Source of the DNA: Ahaetulla prasina
Taxonomy: Eukaryota > Chordata > Lepidosauria > Squamata > Colubridae
Length of the DNA stretch: 64,000 nt
Assembly (NCBI RefSeq): GCF_028640845.1
Contig: NC_080546.1
Location: 34,851,520 to 34,915,519 of the forward strand
Direction of reading: 5' to 3'
Positions 13,018 to 23,456 of this stretch are shown piece by piece. The notes under the pieces were generated by a model, which made no database searches, was not told the origin of the DNA, and saw only the letters and a list, made by a program, of their open reading frames with translations. A program made the translations under genes and the position numbers. How positions within the stretch are numbered: the first letter of the stretch is position 1; the number at the start of each line of letters is the position of its first letter.

Positions 13018-13850
13018 GGAAATGTTCTAACCAAATTATACCAACGAATCTGGGGAATGATAGTGTCCAACAGGAAGAGATCAATCTATTTACCAATATC
13101 AAAGAAAGGAAACACAATCGACTATGCAAAGTGTCTCTCAATATTTCACATACAAGCAAAATACTGATTAGAATAATCTAACATAGATGGAAAAAGAAAC
13201 CAGATAATAAACCTGGTTTTCCAAAAGGCCGCGGAACATGTGATATTGTTGCTGACACATTGAGAAAGCAAAGGAATACTTTAAAAAGGTCAATATGTGC
13301 TTTGTTGACTGTAGAAAGACTTTGGATTGCGTAGCCAGGCCAAGCTGTGGAAATCCCTTGGTGAAATGGGAATCTGATGGTCCTCATGTGAAATCTATAC
13401 ACAAAACAGGAGGCCACAATCTGAACAAAACATGGTGAAACAGACTGGTTCCTGGTCAACAAAGGGCTGATGCAAGGCTGAGTATTATTTGCTTGTTTGT
13501 TTACTTATTTAACATATGCTGGATATATTTTGAGGGAGACTGGATTGGAAAAAGATGAACATGGTTTTAAAACTAGAGGAAGAAACATCAATAAACAGCA
13601 CTATTCTGACAGCTGAAAATGATCTGCAGGCTCTAATAATGAAAGTCAAGGATCACATTGAAGCAACGGTACTGTGAAGTATAAAGAAAACCAAACAAAT
13701 GATAAAATATACAAGTACAGTGAAGCATGATGGATAGCTTCTGCTTTTTAGAATAAACTCTCAACAATAAAGGAACCAGCAGTGGAGAAATATGCAGCAA
13801 ATCTAGCATTTTAGGGTTGTAATGAAGGTCTTAGAAAAGATATTGAAAGG
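13018..13850 (+). mobile_element. Degraded Bov-B/RTE LINE reverse-transcriptase remnant
   Basis: Conceptual translation in shifting frames gives, in order, RTE/Bov-B blocks: an LTKLYQRIW-like start, LPISKKGNTIDYAKC, ISHTSKILIRII, a GFPKGRGTCDIVADTLRKQR block (family GFRKGRGTRDQI), an ICALLTVERLWIA-like block in the place of the family FIDY-K-FD-V, then NLYTKQEATI, ETDWFLVNKGLMQG and GRNIN. Many stops and shifts show an old, dead copy. The order of the reverse-transcriptase blocks is preserved over about 800 bp. Confidence 0.7.
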
Positions 13851-14067
13851 CTGGGAAGTTTCAAACTCGATTTCATTGAGGGCTGCATTAGGGTTGTGTT
13901 TGACCTCGGTGGGCCAGGGTGGGCATGGCCAGCTCGATGTCATTCATGTTAGGGCGCCAGTGGTGGCCCAAGTGTTCAGCCCGTGAAAACAGACTCCTGA
14001 GCTCCATTTTCGACTGTGATGGCCTCCTGCAACCCTCTGTCAGCTAAAATGGAGCTTGGGAGGGCTG

Positions 14068-14656
14068 TGTTCTGACCTAAGCTTCCCAAGAGCACGAAGC
14101 AGACTCCTCCTGACAAAACCCACTTTTTATTAAGTTACTGTGAATTCCTCTCATTTACCTCCAGAAAAATCTTTCAAGGGAGAATTTACAGTCACAGACC
14201 TTATCTGACTTGGAGAGCTGCCAGGACAATATCTTCAAAACTTGGCAAGTTTTGAAGATATTGTCCTGGCAGCTCTCCAAGTCAGATAAGTGAACAAATT
14301 GTCTCCTGCAAACTCCCCTCTCCTTTCGCTCCTCTTTATTCCCTATAGGAGGAGCCATTCACAGTCGACCTGTGGCTTTACTCCTGAGTCGACCCTTGTT
14401 CCTTAGCTGTTCCCTTCTCCTGGCAGCTCTGTGCACACACACACTGGGAACAGGCTCCAACTGTTTTTTTGCCTCACTCATGTCCGACTCCGAAGGCAGC
14501 TGACAACTGTCAGACAGCCTTGGCCCCCTCTCTGCCTCTGATGCAGAGCCCTCATCAGAGCCTTCCCCAGACTCCAGGACTGGCTCATGTTCCTCCCCAA
14601 TCTCCTCATTGTCTGAGTCTGCCACCAGCTCTGTTGGCTGCTGGCAGGCCACAACA
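14068..14656 (-). mobile_element. Solo LTR (Gypsy/ERV-type) with internal perfect hairpin
   Basis: On the minus strand the LTR begins TGTTGTGGCC and ends AGAACA, with short TGTT/AACA inverted ends. Flanks ggctg and ggttg form a 5-bp target duplication with one mismatch. A polyadenylation-like AATAAAAAG lies near its 3' end on the minus strand. A 97-codon frame at 14359-14652 starts at the LTR edge: acidic first (ADSDNEEIGEE), then basic (RRREQLRNKGRLR). A 44-bp perfect inverted repeat lies inside. No internal viral genes remain. Confidence 0.75.
14200..14290. repeat. Perfect 44-bp inverted repeat with 3-nt loop
   Basis: Arms 14200-14243 and 14247-14290 are exact reverse complements, separated only by ggc. 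The related LTR at 16593-17078 has single-copy sequence at the matching place. The fold-back therefore arose in this copy, or is a sequencing or assembly artefact. Confidence 0.95.
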
Positions 14657-14885
14657 GGTTGTTTTCACTGGCAGAGGCACTGCAGGCCTGTCCTTTGATG
14701 TTTCCAGATCAGTCCTGCAGACCAGATCTAAGCACCTGTGGGCCAGATCTGGTCCACGGGCCTTGAGTTTAACACCCCTGGTTTAAACCTATTGGTACAA
14801 ACATCAAAATAGAATGTGATACCCTATGGAAAGAAAAGTTGGACTCTTAATAAGCAGGGTAGATAAATTTTGATACATACCCACA

Positions 14886-14980
14886 AAAGTATGTGTGTGT
14901 GTGTGTGTGTGTATGTGTGTATGTATATACATATACATATACACACACACACATATGTGTGTATGTATATATGTATTACA
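14886..14980. repeat. (TG)n / (TA)n / (CA)n self-complementary microsatellite
   Basis: A TG run, then a tatatacatatac core, then a CA run and another TG run. The halves pair with each other, and the alternating purine-pyrimidine run can also adopt Z-DNA. Confidence 0.9.
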
Positions 14981-15278
14981 TAAAGACAGTATAAAATCTA
15001 TAATGTGTTTATGTGTGGGGGGGAAAATCCCATCTAAACTGTAAATATAAGAAGGAAACTAGAAAAACACAAATCAGAATGACAAATTAAATTGGTTTAG
15101 ATGCTGAAGATTGATCCTGCCTTTTAAGCAACTCCCATATGAGTCTCTTCTTTAAAAACAGAAATATGGTAATGTAATGATGTGCCTATTTGCATGTACA
15201 AATTGATATTTCTTTCTATGGAGCCATAACAACCCTCTCCCCAATTTTAGGATTAAGGAGCAGGCCTTTCTTTAGAGA

Positions 15279-15404
15279 TAGAATAGAATGGAATGGAATG
15301 GAATAGAATAGAATAGAATAGAATAGAATAGAATAGAATAGAATAGAATTGGCCAAGTGTGATTGGACACACAAGGAATTTGTGTGTCCAATCTGATGAT
15401 GATG
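15279..15404 (-). mobile_element. CR1-L3 ('Snake1') 3' end with AATAG microsatellite
   Basis: An (AATAG)n/(AATGG)n array at 15279-15349 is followed by ttggccaagtgtgattgg and cacacaaggaatttgt, the complement of the last bases of the snake L3-type CR1 (full 3' UTR version at 18213-18409). Only about 50 bp of element sequence remains. The end then folds back on itself (aatttgtgtgtccaatc). Confidence 0.8.
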
Positions 15405-15433
15405 ATGTAGGAGCATTTATATAGGGCTCAGTC

Positions 15434-15742
15434 CAGGGGTGTGTTTTAGCAGGTTCTGACCAGTTCTGGAGAACCGGTAGTGGAAATTTTGAGTAGTTCA
15501 GAGAACCGGTAGTAAAAATTCTGACTGGCTCTGCCCTCATCTATTCTCTGCCTCCCAATTTCCAGCTGATCAGGAGGAAATGGGGATTTTTGCAGTAACC
15601 TTCCCCTGGAGTGGGGTGGGAATGGAGATTTTACAGTATCCTTTCTCTGCCACGCCCACCAAGCCATGCCCACCAAACCATGCCACACCCACGAAGCCAC
15701 GCTGACAGAACTAGTAGTAAAAAAAATTGAAACCCACCACTG
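15434..15742 (-). mobile_element. hAT-type MITE, family A (caggggtg...ccaccactg)
   Basis: Target duplications gctcagtc (15426) and gctcagtt (15743) flank ends caggggtg and ccaccactg. The interior has the family's aaccggtag, ccacgcccaccaagcc and gccacacccac blocks. About 309 bp, with no coding capacity. Confidence 0.8.
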
Positions 15743-15750
15743 GCTCAGTT

Positions 15751-16592
15751 ATGGCATTTTCTTTTTTTAAAAAAAGAACACTTTGCTTATATGTCTTGAC
15801 AAAATTGTTATAATGCAGCTAGTATTGCTTAAAATTTAATCATTTATTCCAACCAGAAATGTTGCTGTTAAATTACAATATAAGAACAAATCACACAACA
15901 GCCTCTATTGTATTCAGCTGAAGGAAAGATGACTGAGTTTGCATGAATATTAACATAGTTAGAAAAATAAGAACATAATTTTATACATTATGGAAACTAG
16001 TCATATCAGAAAGATCTAAAGTTAATTATACAGCATAAGGTAATTACATCCTTTTGACAAGCAAGTAGTTCAGACATCCATTTTGTTATTAGCAGGTATC
16101 CTGCTTCAATGAGCCAAGCCAAGCAATATTGCTTATGATAAAAACTTTTCCAAATTATGTTGTAAAATTAGGTGTGCACTATTAGATTGTAAAGATAGAG
16201 CACAAGGGGCACCAAATGAGCATGAATCCGAAAAAACCTGTGAAAGTAAGTCAATCACCAAGATGCTCTTATGCATAAGGAACCAGGTCTTTAACCATGT
16301 AAGGACCTGGTTCCTAACTGCCTTAAAATTCAAGTTTACGTAAGAAATTATATATTCCATATGGATACAAATAAGTTTAAAACATGGTTAAAATTTCATT
16401 TAGCTATTTCATTTATTTTGTTTTCACAATTATAAATGCTCTCAGTATACTGTAGTGCAGGTCCTTATTACTTTCTAAAACAAATTCTGAACTATAAATT
16501 ATACTTTACAATAGAATATCCCATTCATTAGTATTCTGCCTCTAACTGCCTATTAATTTGCATATAAGACCCTTCAATCTATTCTGCCCAGC
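15751..16592. other. AT-rich intergenic DNA
   Basis: No recognised gene or transposon. A short inverted repeat, aaggaaccaggtc/gacctggttcct, lies at 16278-16315. Confidence 0.3.
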
Positions 16593-17078
16593 TGTTCTGA
16601 CCTAGGCTTCCTTAGAAATTAAACAGCACATACTTAGTCCCAGCAAACCTCTTTAATTCATATGGCTAGAAATTACTTTCATTTACAGTACAAGGCTTGA
16701 TAAACAGTTTTTCAGGGGAAGGTTATCAACAGCCACCTGTCTCACGTGGAACGCTGCCAATGAGCTAATTTCTAGACACAGGGCAAGGCCAAACTTGGCA
16801 CAGAGTCACAAACAGAATTTTCAAATCTTGAATTGGCCAGATGAACTAATTGCTTCCTGCAAAAGCTCATGTCCCATTCGTTTCTCTTTTATGTCTTATG
16901 GGAGGGGCCAATCATCTCCAAGCCTTATTCCCAAGTCGACCCTTTTTCCTTCATTGTTCCTGTCTCCTGGCAGCTCTGCACATGCACACACTGGGAACAG
17001 GCTTATGCTGTTCTTCTGCCTCGCTGATGTCAGACTCTGGAGACTTGGGAGGCAGCAAAGAACTACCAGATGGCCTTA
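16593..17078 (-). mobile_element. Truncated LTR related to the one at 14068
   Basis: On the + strand it begins tgttctgacctaggcttcc, as the 14068 copy does. It shares ggaggggccaatc-, aagtcgaccctt-, tcctggcagctctg-, cacactgggaacagg- and cctcgctgatgtc-type blocks in the same order. The other end is lost near 17078, where another repeat begins. It lacks the 44-bp fold-back. A minus-strand acidic/basic frame fragment (SESDISEAEEQHKPVPS) is still readable. Confidence 0.7.
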
Positions 17079-17340
17079 GCCCCAGTGGTGTTGCTACTGT
17101 TTCTCCCTGGTTCGGGAGAGCCGGTAGTGGAAATATTGCTATAAGAGCGAACTGGTTCATCCTAACATCAGTTGGGCCCACCTTCCCGCCCCCATGCTAT
17201 ACTCCTTTGTTTTTAGCTCAGCTTTACGGTGCAGCAGAGTGGAGTGCCAGGGCTCAGCTGTTGTTTTACTCAATGCGCTAGCGTGAAATGCAACATTGGC
17301 AAGAATGCCCTGATTATGACTAATTCAGTTTATACTTGTT
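17079..17340. other. Fragment of hAT family A-like repeat
   Basis: The sequence ggttcgggagagccggtagtgg resembles the accggtag blocks of family A MITEs. Ends and target duplication were not found. Confidence 0.35.
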
Positions 17341-17483
17341 AGTTTTTTTAACAAATACTGGGTTACAGTTGGACAATCAGCTTTGGATGTATCTGAGCAA
17401 ATCTGAGCATATTATTAGTGATCTTTGATGAGAAAAGTAAGATTCTACATTTAGGCAAGAAAAACCAAAAGCACAGATAAAGG

Positions 17484-17949
17484 TCAGCGATGGTGAACCT
17501 TTTTGGCACCGAGTGCCCAAACCGGAATGTGCGTGCATCGGAGAGCCAGAAGCCATTTCTGGCCCGGATAAAAGCCTGGAAAACAGCCTTTTTTGGCCAT
17601 TTTCCAGGCTGTTTTCTGGCTGTTTTGTGCCATTTTCAGGCCATTTTCTGGGCCTGAAAAACAACCTGAAAATGGCCTTAAGGGTGTCCTGAAAATGGCC
17701 CAGAAAAGGCCCAGAAACAGCCTGGAAAACGGCCCCCAAATGGCTGGGAAACAACCCAAAAAACAGCCTGTTTTTTGGCCAGTTTTGGGGGCATTTTCCA
17801 GCTGTTTTCCAGAGCCCACAAAGACCAGCTGGCCAGCACGTAAATGTGTACTGGAAACCATAACAGCAGCTGATGATGGCATGCGTGCCCACAGAAAGGG
17901 CTCTGCGTGCCACCTCTGGCATGCATGCCATAGGTTTGCCATCCCGGGA
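17484..17949 (+). mobile_element. hAT-type MITE, family B, nested in the LINE
   Basis: The left end cagcgatggtgaacc and right end cataggtttgccatc define family B. The interior is made of repeated fold-back units (gcctggaaaacagcc, ggctgttttccag). It interrupts the LINE frame between KNQKHR and the following block. Flanks ataaaggt and gaataggt may be a decayed target duplication. Confidence 0.65.
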
Positions 17950-18212
17950 ATAGGTGGTACCTGGCTCAATACCTGCCAGAGGGATCTTGAGTCCCAATGG
18001 ACAATCACTTAAATATGAGCCAGCAGTGTGCAGCAGTTGCCCAAAAAGCCAATGCTATCCTAGGTTGCATTCACAGAAGGATAGAATCAAGACTATGTGA
18101 AGTGTTAATACCACTTTATAATGCTTTGGTAAGACCACATTTGGAATATTGCAAATTTGTCGCCATGATATAAAAAAGATGTTGAGATTCTAGAAAGAAT
18201 GCAGAGAAGAGC

Positions 18213-18409
18213 ACCACTGTAATTTTGTTGCTGGCAATCCTTATGATTTATTTTGATATATTGACCATCAATTGTGTTGTAAATGTTGTACCTTGATGAA
18301 CGTATCTTTTCTTTTATGCACATTGAGAGCATATGCACCAAGACAAATTCCTTGTGTGTCCAATCACACTTGGCCCATAAAAAATTCTATTCTATTCTAT
18401 TCTATTCAA
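18213..18409 (+). mobile_element. CR1-L3 ('Snake1') 3' UTR with (ATTCT)n tail, nested
   Basis: The sequence from tgtaattttgttgctgg to cttgtgtgtccaatcacac and (ATTCT)4 matches the 3' end of the snake L3-type CR1. It sits between gcagagaagagca and aaagattattaggg, which are contiguous in the host LINE. Confidence 0.8.
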
Positions 18410-18878
18410 AGATTATTAGGGTTCTAGAGGCTAAAACATATGAAGAACAATTGCAGAAATTGGGTATGTCTAGTTTAATGGAAAAAAAAGGCTAGAGGTT
18501 ATATGATAGCAGTGTTCCAATATCTTAGGGGCTGTCACAAAGAAGAGGGAGTCAATCTCAAAGCATCCAAGCTCCGGACTGACCCCAGAGGGAAATGCCA
18601 CACTTGTGAGGTAAACCATGTCTCTTCTTCAAAGAACCTGAAGGCAGGACAAGAAGCAATTGATGGAAACTAATTAAGGAGAGAACCAACCTAGAACTAA
18701 GGATTAACTTCCTGACAGTTAGAACAATTAATCAGTGGAACGACTTGCCTACAGAATTTGTGGATGCTCCAACACTGGAGATTTTTAAGAAGCGATTGAA
18801 CAACCATTTGTCTCAAATGATAGATGGTTTCCTGCTTGAGCAGGAGATGCTACTAGAAGATCTCTCTGTTATTCTGTT

Positions 18879-20418
18879 ATACACGATATAATTATCGTCC
18901 GGTCTCCAACCTTCGCTTTGTGGCAAAGGTTGTCGAGAGTGTGGTTGCACGACAGTTGCCCCAGTTCCTGGATGAAACTGTCTATCTTGATCCGTTCCAG
19001 TCCGGTTTCCGGCCTGGTTACAGCATGGAAACAGCTTTGGTCGCGTTGGTTGATGATCTCTTGAGGGCTCGGGACAGAGGTTGTTCCTCTGTCCTGGTCC
19101 TATTAGATCTCTCAGCGGCTTTTGATACCATCGATCATGGTATCCTGCTGCGCCGGCTCGGGGGACTTGGAGTGGGGGCACTGTTCATCGTTGGTTCTCC
19201 TCCTATCTCTCCAACCAGTCGCAGACGGTGTTGACGGGGGGACAGAGATCGACCCCGAGGCGCCTCTTATGTGGGGTGCCGCAAGGGTCGGTTCTCTCGC
19301 CTCTTCTGTTCAACATCTATGTGAAGCCGCTGGGTGAGATCATCCGTGGTCTTGGGGTGAGTTGTCATCTATACGCTGATGATACTCAGCTCTATATTTC
19401 CACCCCTAACCACCCCAATGAGGCTGTTGAAGTGATGTCCCAGTGCCTGGAGGCCTTATGGGTCTGGATGGGGAGGAACAGACTCAGACTCAATCCCACC
19501 AAGACCGAGTGGCTGTGGGTGCTGGCGGCCCGGTACAGTCAGCTAATTCCATTGCTGACCATTGGGGGCGAGCTATTGACCCCCACGGAAAGGGCTCACA
19601 ATCTGGGCATCCTCCTGGATACATGGCTGTCTTTAGAAGATCATATGATGGCCGTCACCAGGGGAGCTTTTCATCAGGTTCGCCTGATACGCCAGTTACG
19701 CCCCTTTCTGGATTGGGCTTCCTTATGCACGGTCGCTCATGCCCTTGTTACATCCCGCCTGGACTACTGTAATGCTCTCTACATGGGGCTCCCCTTGAAG
19801 GGTACCCGGAGACTCCAATTGGTCCAGAATGCGGCTGCGCGGGTGATAGAGGGAGCTCCTTGTGGCTCCCATGTAACACCCCTCCTGCGTAATCTGCACT
19901 GGCTCCCGGTGGTCTTCCGGGTTCACTTCAAGGTACTTGTTATCACCTTTAAAGCGCTCCATGGCTTAGGGCCGGGATATTTACAGGACCGCCTACTGCC
20001 ACCATTAGCCTCTCACCGACCAGTGCGCTCACACAGAGAGGGCCTCCTTCGGATCCATCAGCTAAACAATGTCGGCTGGCGACCTCCAGGGGGAGGGCCT
20101 TCTCTGTGGGGGCTCCTACCCTCTGGAACGAGCTCCCTCTGGGGCTTCGTTAACTCCCCGACCTCAGGTCCTTCCGCCGCGAGCTGAAGATGTTGCTGTT
20201 TCGAAGAGCAGGACTAGCGTGAACGTAGTTTTAAATTGGGGTTTTAAATCAGGGGTTTTAAATGGGGTTTTAAATTTGTATTTAAAAGTTTTAGGCCATC
20301 AATTGAATTAATTTTCTATTCTTTTTGCTGTTTTATATGTATTATATATTTTCTGTTGTTTTATTGGCTGTGAACCGCCCTGAGTCCTTCGGGAGATGGG
20401 CGGTATACAAATATAATA

Positions 20419-20479
<61 letters not shown>
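18879..20479 (+). mobile_element. CR1 LINE, 3' half with reverse transcriptase, frameshifted
   Basis: The frame at 18920-19234 carries [12 protein letters not shown] and [10 protein letters not shown], then [14 protein letters not shown] (catalytic aspartates). A shift near 19185-19230 leads to the frame at 19228-20187, with LLCGVPQGSVLSPLLFN, YADDTQLY (catalytic YADD), HNLGILLD, SRLDYCNALYMGLPL, LHGLGPGYL and HRPVRSHREGLLR. The frame is lost near 20060, where a shift moves the final PTLWNELPPGLR-like block. The 3' UTR ends gaaccgccctgagtcc...gggcggtatacaaat, then (AAT)n. This is the most complete CR1 here but lacks the endonuclease and is not functional. Confidence 0.9.
20412..20479 (+). repeat. 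(AAT)n microsatellite at the CR1 3' end
   Basis: About 22 AAT units directly abut the CR1 3' terminus. The same arrangement is seen at 56880. Confidence 0.95.
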
Positions 20480-20480
<1 letters not shown>

Positions 20481-21085
20481 ACATGAAAAGTTAAGATTGT
20501 ATTGGTATGTTACTTATGGTACAACATCATTAATCCTGCATAGAGAAATACAGCTAAAAGGCAGAAACAATCAGAAGCCAGAAAGCATACACCCCTGCCA
20601 AGTAATCTTTTGCAATATTTCTAGCTCAATTGGGTACCTAATCCTTAGAAATAAAGGGATTACTGTAGGAAATATTTCCTGCCGCTTCCTTGAATTCTAA
20701 TAGAATCCAGACTTTGATCAGAGGCTCAGGAGCAATGTTTCTAAGCTCTTTTTCCTACTCTTGGTGTGTTGCTTTCTTCTTGCCCTTCAAAAGATGGGGT
20801 GGGATTGGGTGGTCTTAGTTTATTACCTGCTAAGGTTAGCATTTTCCTGAGGAGGTTTCTGCTTGAGTCAGAGGGATGTGTATTGGGAATGTCTGCGGTC
20901 GCCACAACTCTCCGGAGCATTATGAAGGTGGTTGGTTTCACAACAGTAGTCAAGACAAGTGCATGGGTGCATCTGTGTTTGATGCAATGGAGTTTTTCTT
21001 CAAACTGTTAGGCCAGGTTCCATCTGAGATAGCATTGTCTCAGATCATAGGATTTAGGTGAGGACAGTTCTGAAACAGCTTAGAT
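20480..21085. other. Intergenic DNA, no gene recognised
   Basis: Overlapping short frames on both strands at 20741-21061 have no known domain. No repeat was identified. Confidence 0.3.
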
Positions 21086-21740
21086 CAGGGGTGAAATCTA
21101 AAAATTTTCCCTACCAGTTATGTGGGCATGGCTTAATTGGTAGGCGTGGCTTGGTGGTCAGATGACTGGGTGGGCATGGCCAAGAACAATAAATAATAAA
21201 AATAATAAACAAAGTATACAAAACAATAAGAGGTACCAAAAACCAATTTTCATACTTTACACACATATAACACAACACACCACACAACTGACTCTCAGAA
21301 AGCTGCACAAATATTTTATTCTTTTACTTTATTTTATTTATATTTTTAGATAAAAGCAATTAAATTTAAAACTTCTTTTTAAATTTAGATGTAGCAATTT
21401 AAAGTTAATTGCTATGTCTAAAAAAAATAAAACTCTTTAAAAAACCCAATTAACTATTTTTTTAAAGCTCCCTCCTCCCCCAGTTACTTACCCAATTCAA
21501 GGGACAAGGCAGGCAGATTGAGTTGCTCACCAATGAGATGGATTGCAGGCAGGCAGATTCAGTTGCTAGCTGATGCAATTGATTGCAGCAGCCGAAGCAA
21601 AGCAAGGCAGAAGCGAGCCCGAAAGAAGCAGCAAGTAGGCAAGTGGGGACCGGGCGATTGGGTGGGCATAGGTGGGGGGTGGGGTGGGCAGGGACTTTTG
21701 CTACCGGTTCTCCGAACTACCCGCCCCCATCACTACTCTC
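21086..21740 (+). mobile_element. hAT-type MITE, family A, enlarged or truncated copy
   Basis: It starts caggggtgaaatct, then ctaccagttatgtgggcatgg and gtaggcgtggcttgg, as in family A. It ends in gctaccggttctccgaactac. The middle holds AT-rich and duplicated (gcaggcagattgagttgct / gcaggcagattcagttgct) sequence. The terminal ccactg and a target duplication are not visible. Confidence 0.55.
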
Positions 21741-23259
21741 TTTACATCTCAGTTCTTGTAACTAGGCTCACATGGTATTTCCAAAGTAGTCATAAGCTGT
21801 TTTTGCAACTTTGTAGAAAGACAAGATAGAAATAACATAACATTTGGAAAGTTGTGTAAACTTGTGTATGAAAACAGGGTAAATTAATCCATCTCCTAGA
21901 TTCTGACTTTTGAATAGACAAAAAAAAAAAAGCCCACCATATTCACTGATTTGTATCACAGAATTTATTTACAATTTTACCCCTAAGTGTGACTGTTATG
22001 TACAATTGTAATGTTCTTTTAGCAAGAACTACTTCCTCAAGGCATTTAAATAGTCATTTAAGAAAGTTGCTATATTATGTCCAAATGATAACCTGGAGCA
22101 GAGCACCTAAACATTTTTTTTGCTGGCAAAGATTTCCACAAAATCCAATGCTTTCATCAAAATGACAAAATGGCGTCTCCCACCATCAGGTTTCAAGCTT
22201 CGGGTGTCATGTGTGTGTATGATGTCATAATACATGTAAAAGGAGGGTGCAGTTATCAGAGTAATGCTGCTTTCATCGTAGTGCCTTCCTCCAATCTTCT
22301 GAAGATGTGTCTATTAATGAGTGTATTTAGAGAAACCTAACATCTGAGAAAGTATGTTGCATTTCAAGATATCGATTGGACAGTTTTGTTGAGAGAGATC
22401 CAGCTGATTACAAGGTATTAATTTACCATCCATTACACAATCCTTTTTTTTTTACCAGGAAATCACCAACTCATGCTGCTCAGATAGACACACTTTTAGA
22501 TAAAGACCTGAAGTGGAGCGGCTGACCTATTATGTTTATTTCTTAGAAAGTGTCCATTTGGTGGCCAAGGTGATACAAACGAAGTGAGGCTGGAAGCTAA
22601 TATTTTGTTTTGTGTCATACCAATTTCTACTCTTCCTTCTTCTTGTATGTATATGCAACTATTAAAGGTCACATAGGAGAGGAAGCAATGTCAGCAATCC
22701 AGTAAGATGTCTATGGGAACATTGCTGCCCTTGACTGTTATGTCCACATCTATCTTCAAGGTTTCTGTCCTATCTAAACTGACTTATATAAACACGTTTT
22801 CTAGAATCGAGAACACAGAGTACTTGATTAACTTATTTATTAACCCAGGCTTGGCTTAGTCCTCCTTCAGGGACTTTTCTGATTTCTTATCATTAATACT
22901 TATAGAAGAACTCATCAGCACAGTAATTGGGCAATTTTACTCCACTACCAAAATGCTACTTCTTGATCAAAAAGCTTGCAGGATTTCTAATGAGCAACAA
23001 TTTAGAGTAAGCTTAATTAGCCAGCCTTCCATATAATCAACACCATTAATCCTACAAAGTAAAGATATACCATTGATTGCTCCTTTAGATATTTCTTTGC
23101 CCCCCCCTTTTTTTTTAAAGCTTACTTTCTGGCATGGGAGTTTCCCTTAAAGAAAAACAAGACCGAAGCCTGCTTGGATACATTAAAAAAATATGGTTTT
23201 ACAACATTTAGAAGAATAGTTAGAATATTATCTAGAATTTGAGGCATTAAGGGTTCACC
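21741..23259. other. Intergenic DNA without recognised features
   Basis: Homopolymer runs (A, T) occur. No transposon or exon was identified. Confidence 0.3.
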
Positions 23260-23267
23260 ATCTAAAT

Positions 23268-23448
23268 CAGGGGTCACCAACCTTTCGGACCTCAGGGACC
23301 ACTAAATTAATAATTTTAAATCCCGAGGACCACTAATATGATTTTTTAAAAAAGATAAATAGTATTTACTGCAATATAAAAATGCAAATAATTTTTCTGC
23401 GGACCACCAAAATTTTCTCATGGACCACCTGTGGTCCATGGACCACTG
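23268..23448 (+). mobile_element. Complete 181-bp hAT-type MITE with perfect 8-bp target duplication
   Basis: Ends are caggggtcaccaacc and catggaccactg. Direct repeats atctaaat at 23260-23267 and 23449-23456 are identical. Its two ends match the ends of the long element at 10669-12143 in the opposite orientation. Confidence 0.9.
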
Positions 23449-23456
23449 ATCTAAAT

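Larger units (their letters stand above)
13851..14780 (-). mobile_element. hAT-type element of the gtgtCAAACTC family, interrupted by an LTR
   Basis: The right end gagtttaacacccctg and the left end (about ctgggaagtttcaaactc) match, in reverse orientation, the complete copy at 50732-51323. That copy has the same tcatt-aggggctgcat...tttgacctcgg block. The element core (tccattttcgactgtgatgg, cagctaaaatggagc) is also shared. A solo LTR splits it at 14068-14656. The target duplication is not clear. Confidence 0.6.
17350..18878 (+). mobile_element. CR1/L3-type LINE, 3' part, split by two later insertions
   Basis: After removing nested inserts, the frame reads blocks typical of the LINE reverse-transcriptase C-terminus: KSKILHLGKKNQKHR, RDLESQWT-like, SQQCAAVAQKANAILGCIHR, YNALVRPHLEYC, LEAKTYEEQLQKLGMSSLM, AVFQYLRGC and TINQWNDLPTEFVDAPTLEI. 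The 3' end (ctctgttattctgttat) matches the widespread snake LINE tail. Stops and small indels show it is dead. Confidence 0.8.

Noticed and set aside
17377..18012. 206- and 174-codon minus-strand frames and a 139-codon plus frame
   Set aside because: Products of the fold-back repeat units of a MITE; no recognised domain.
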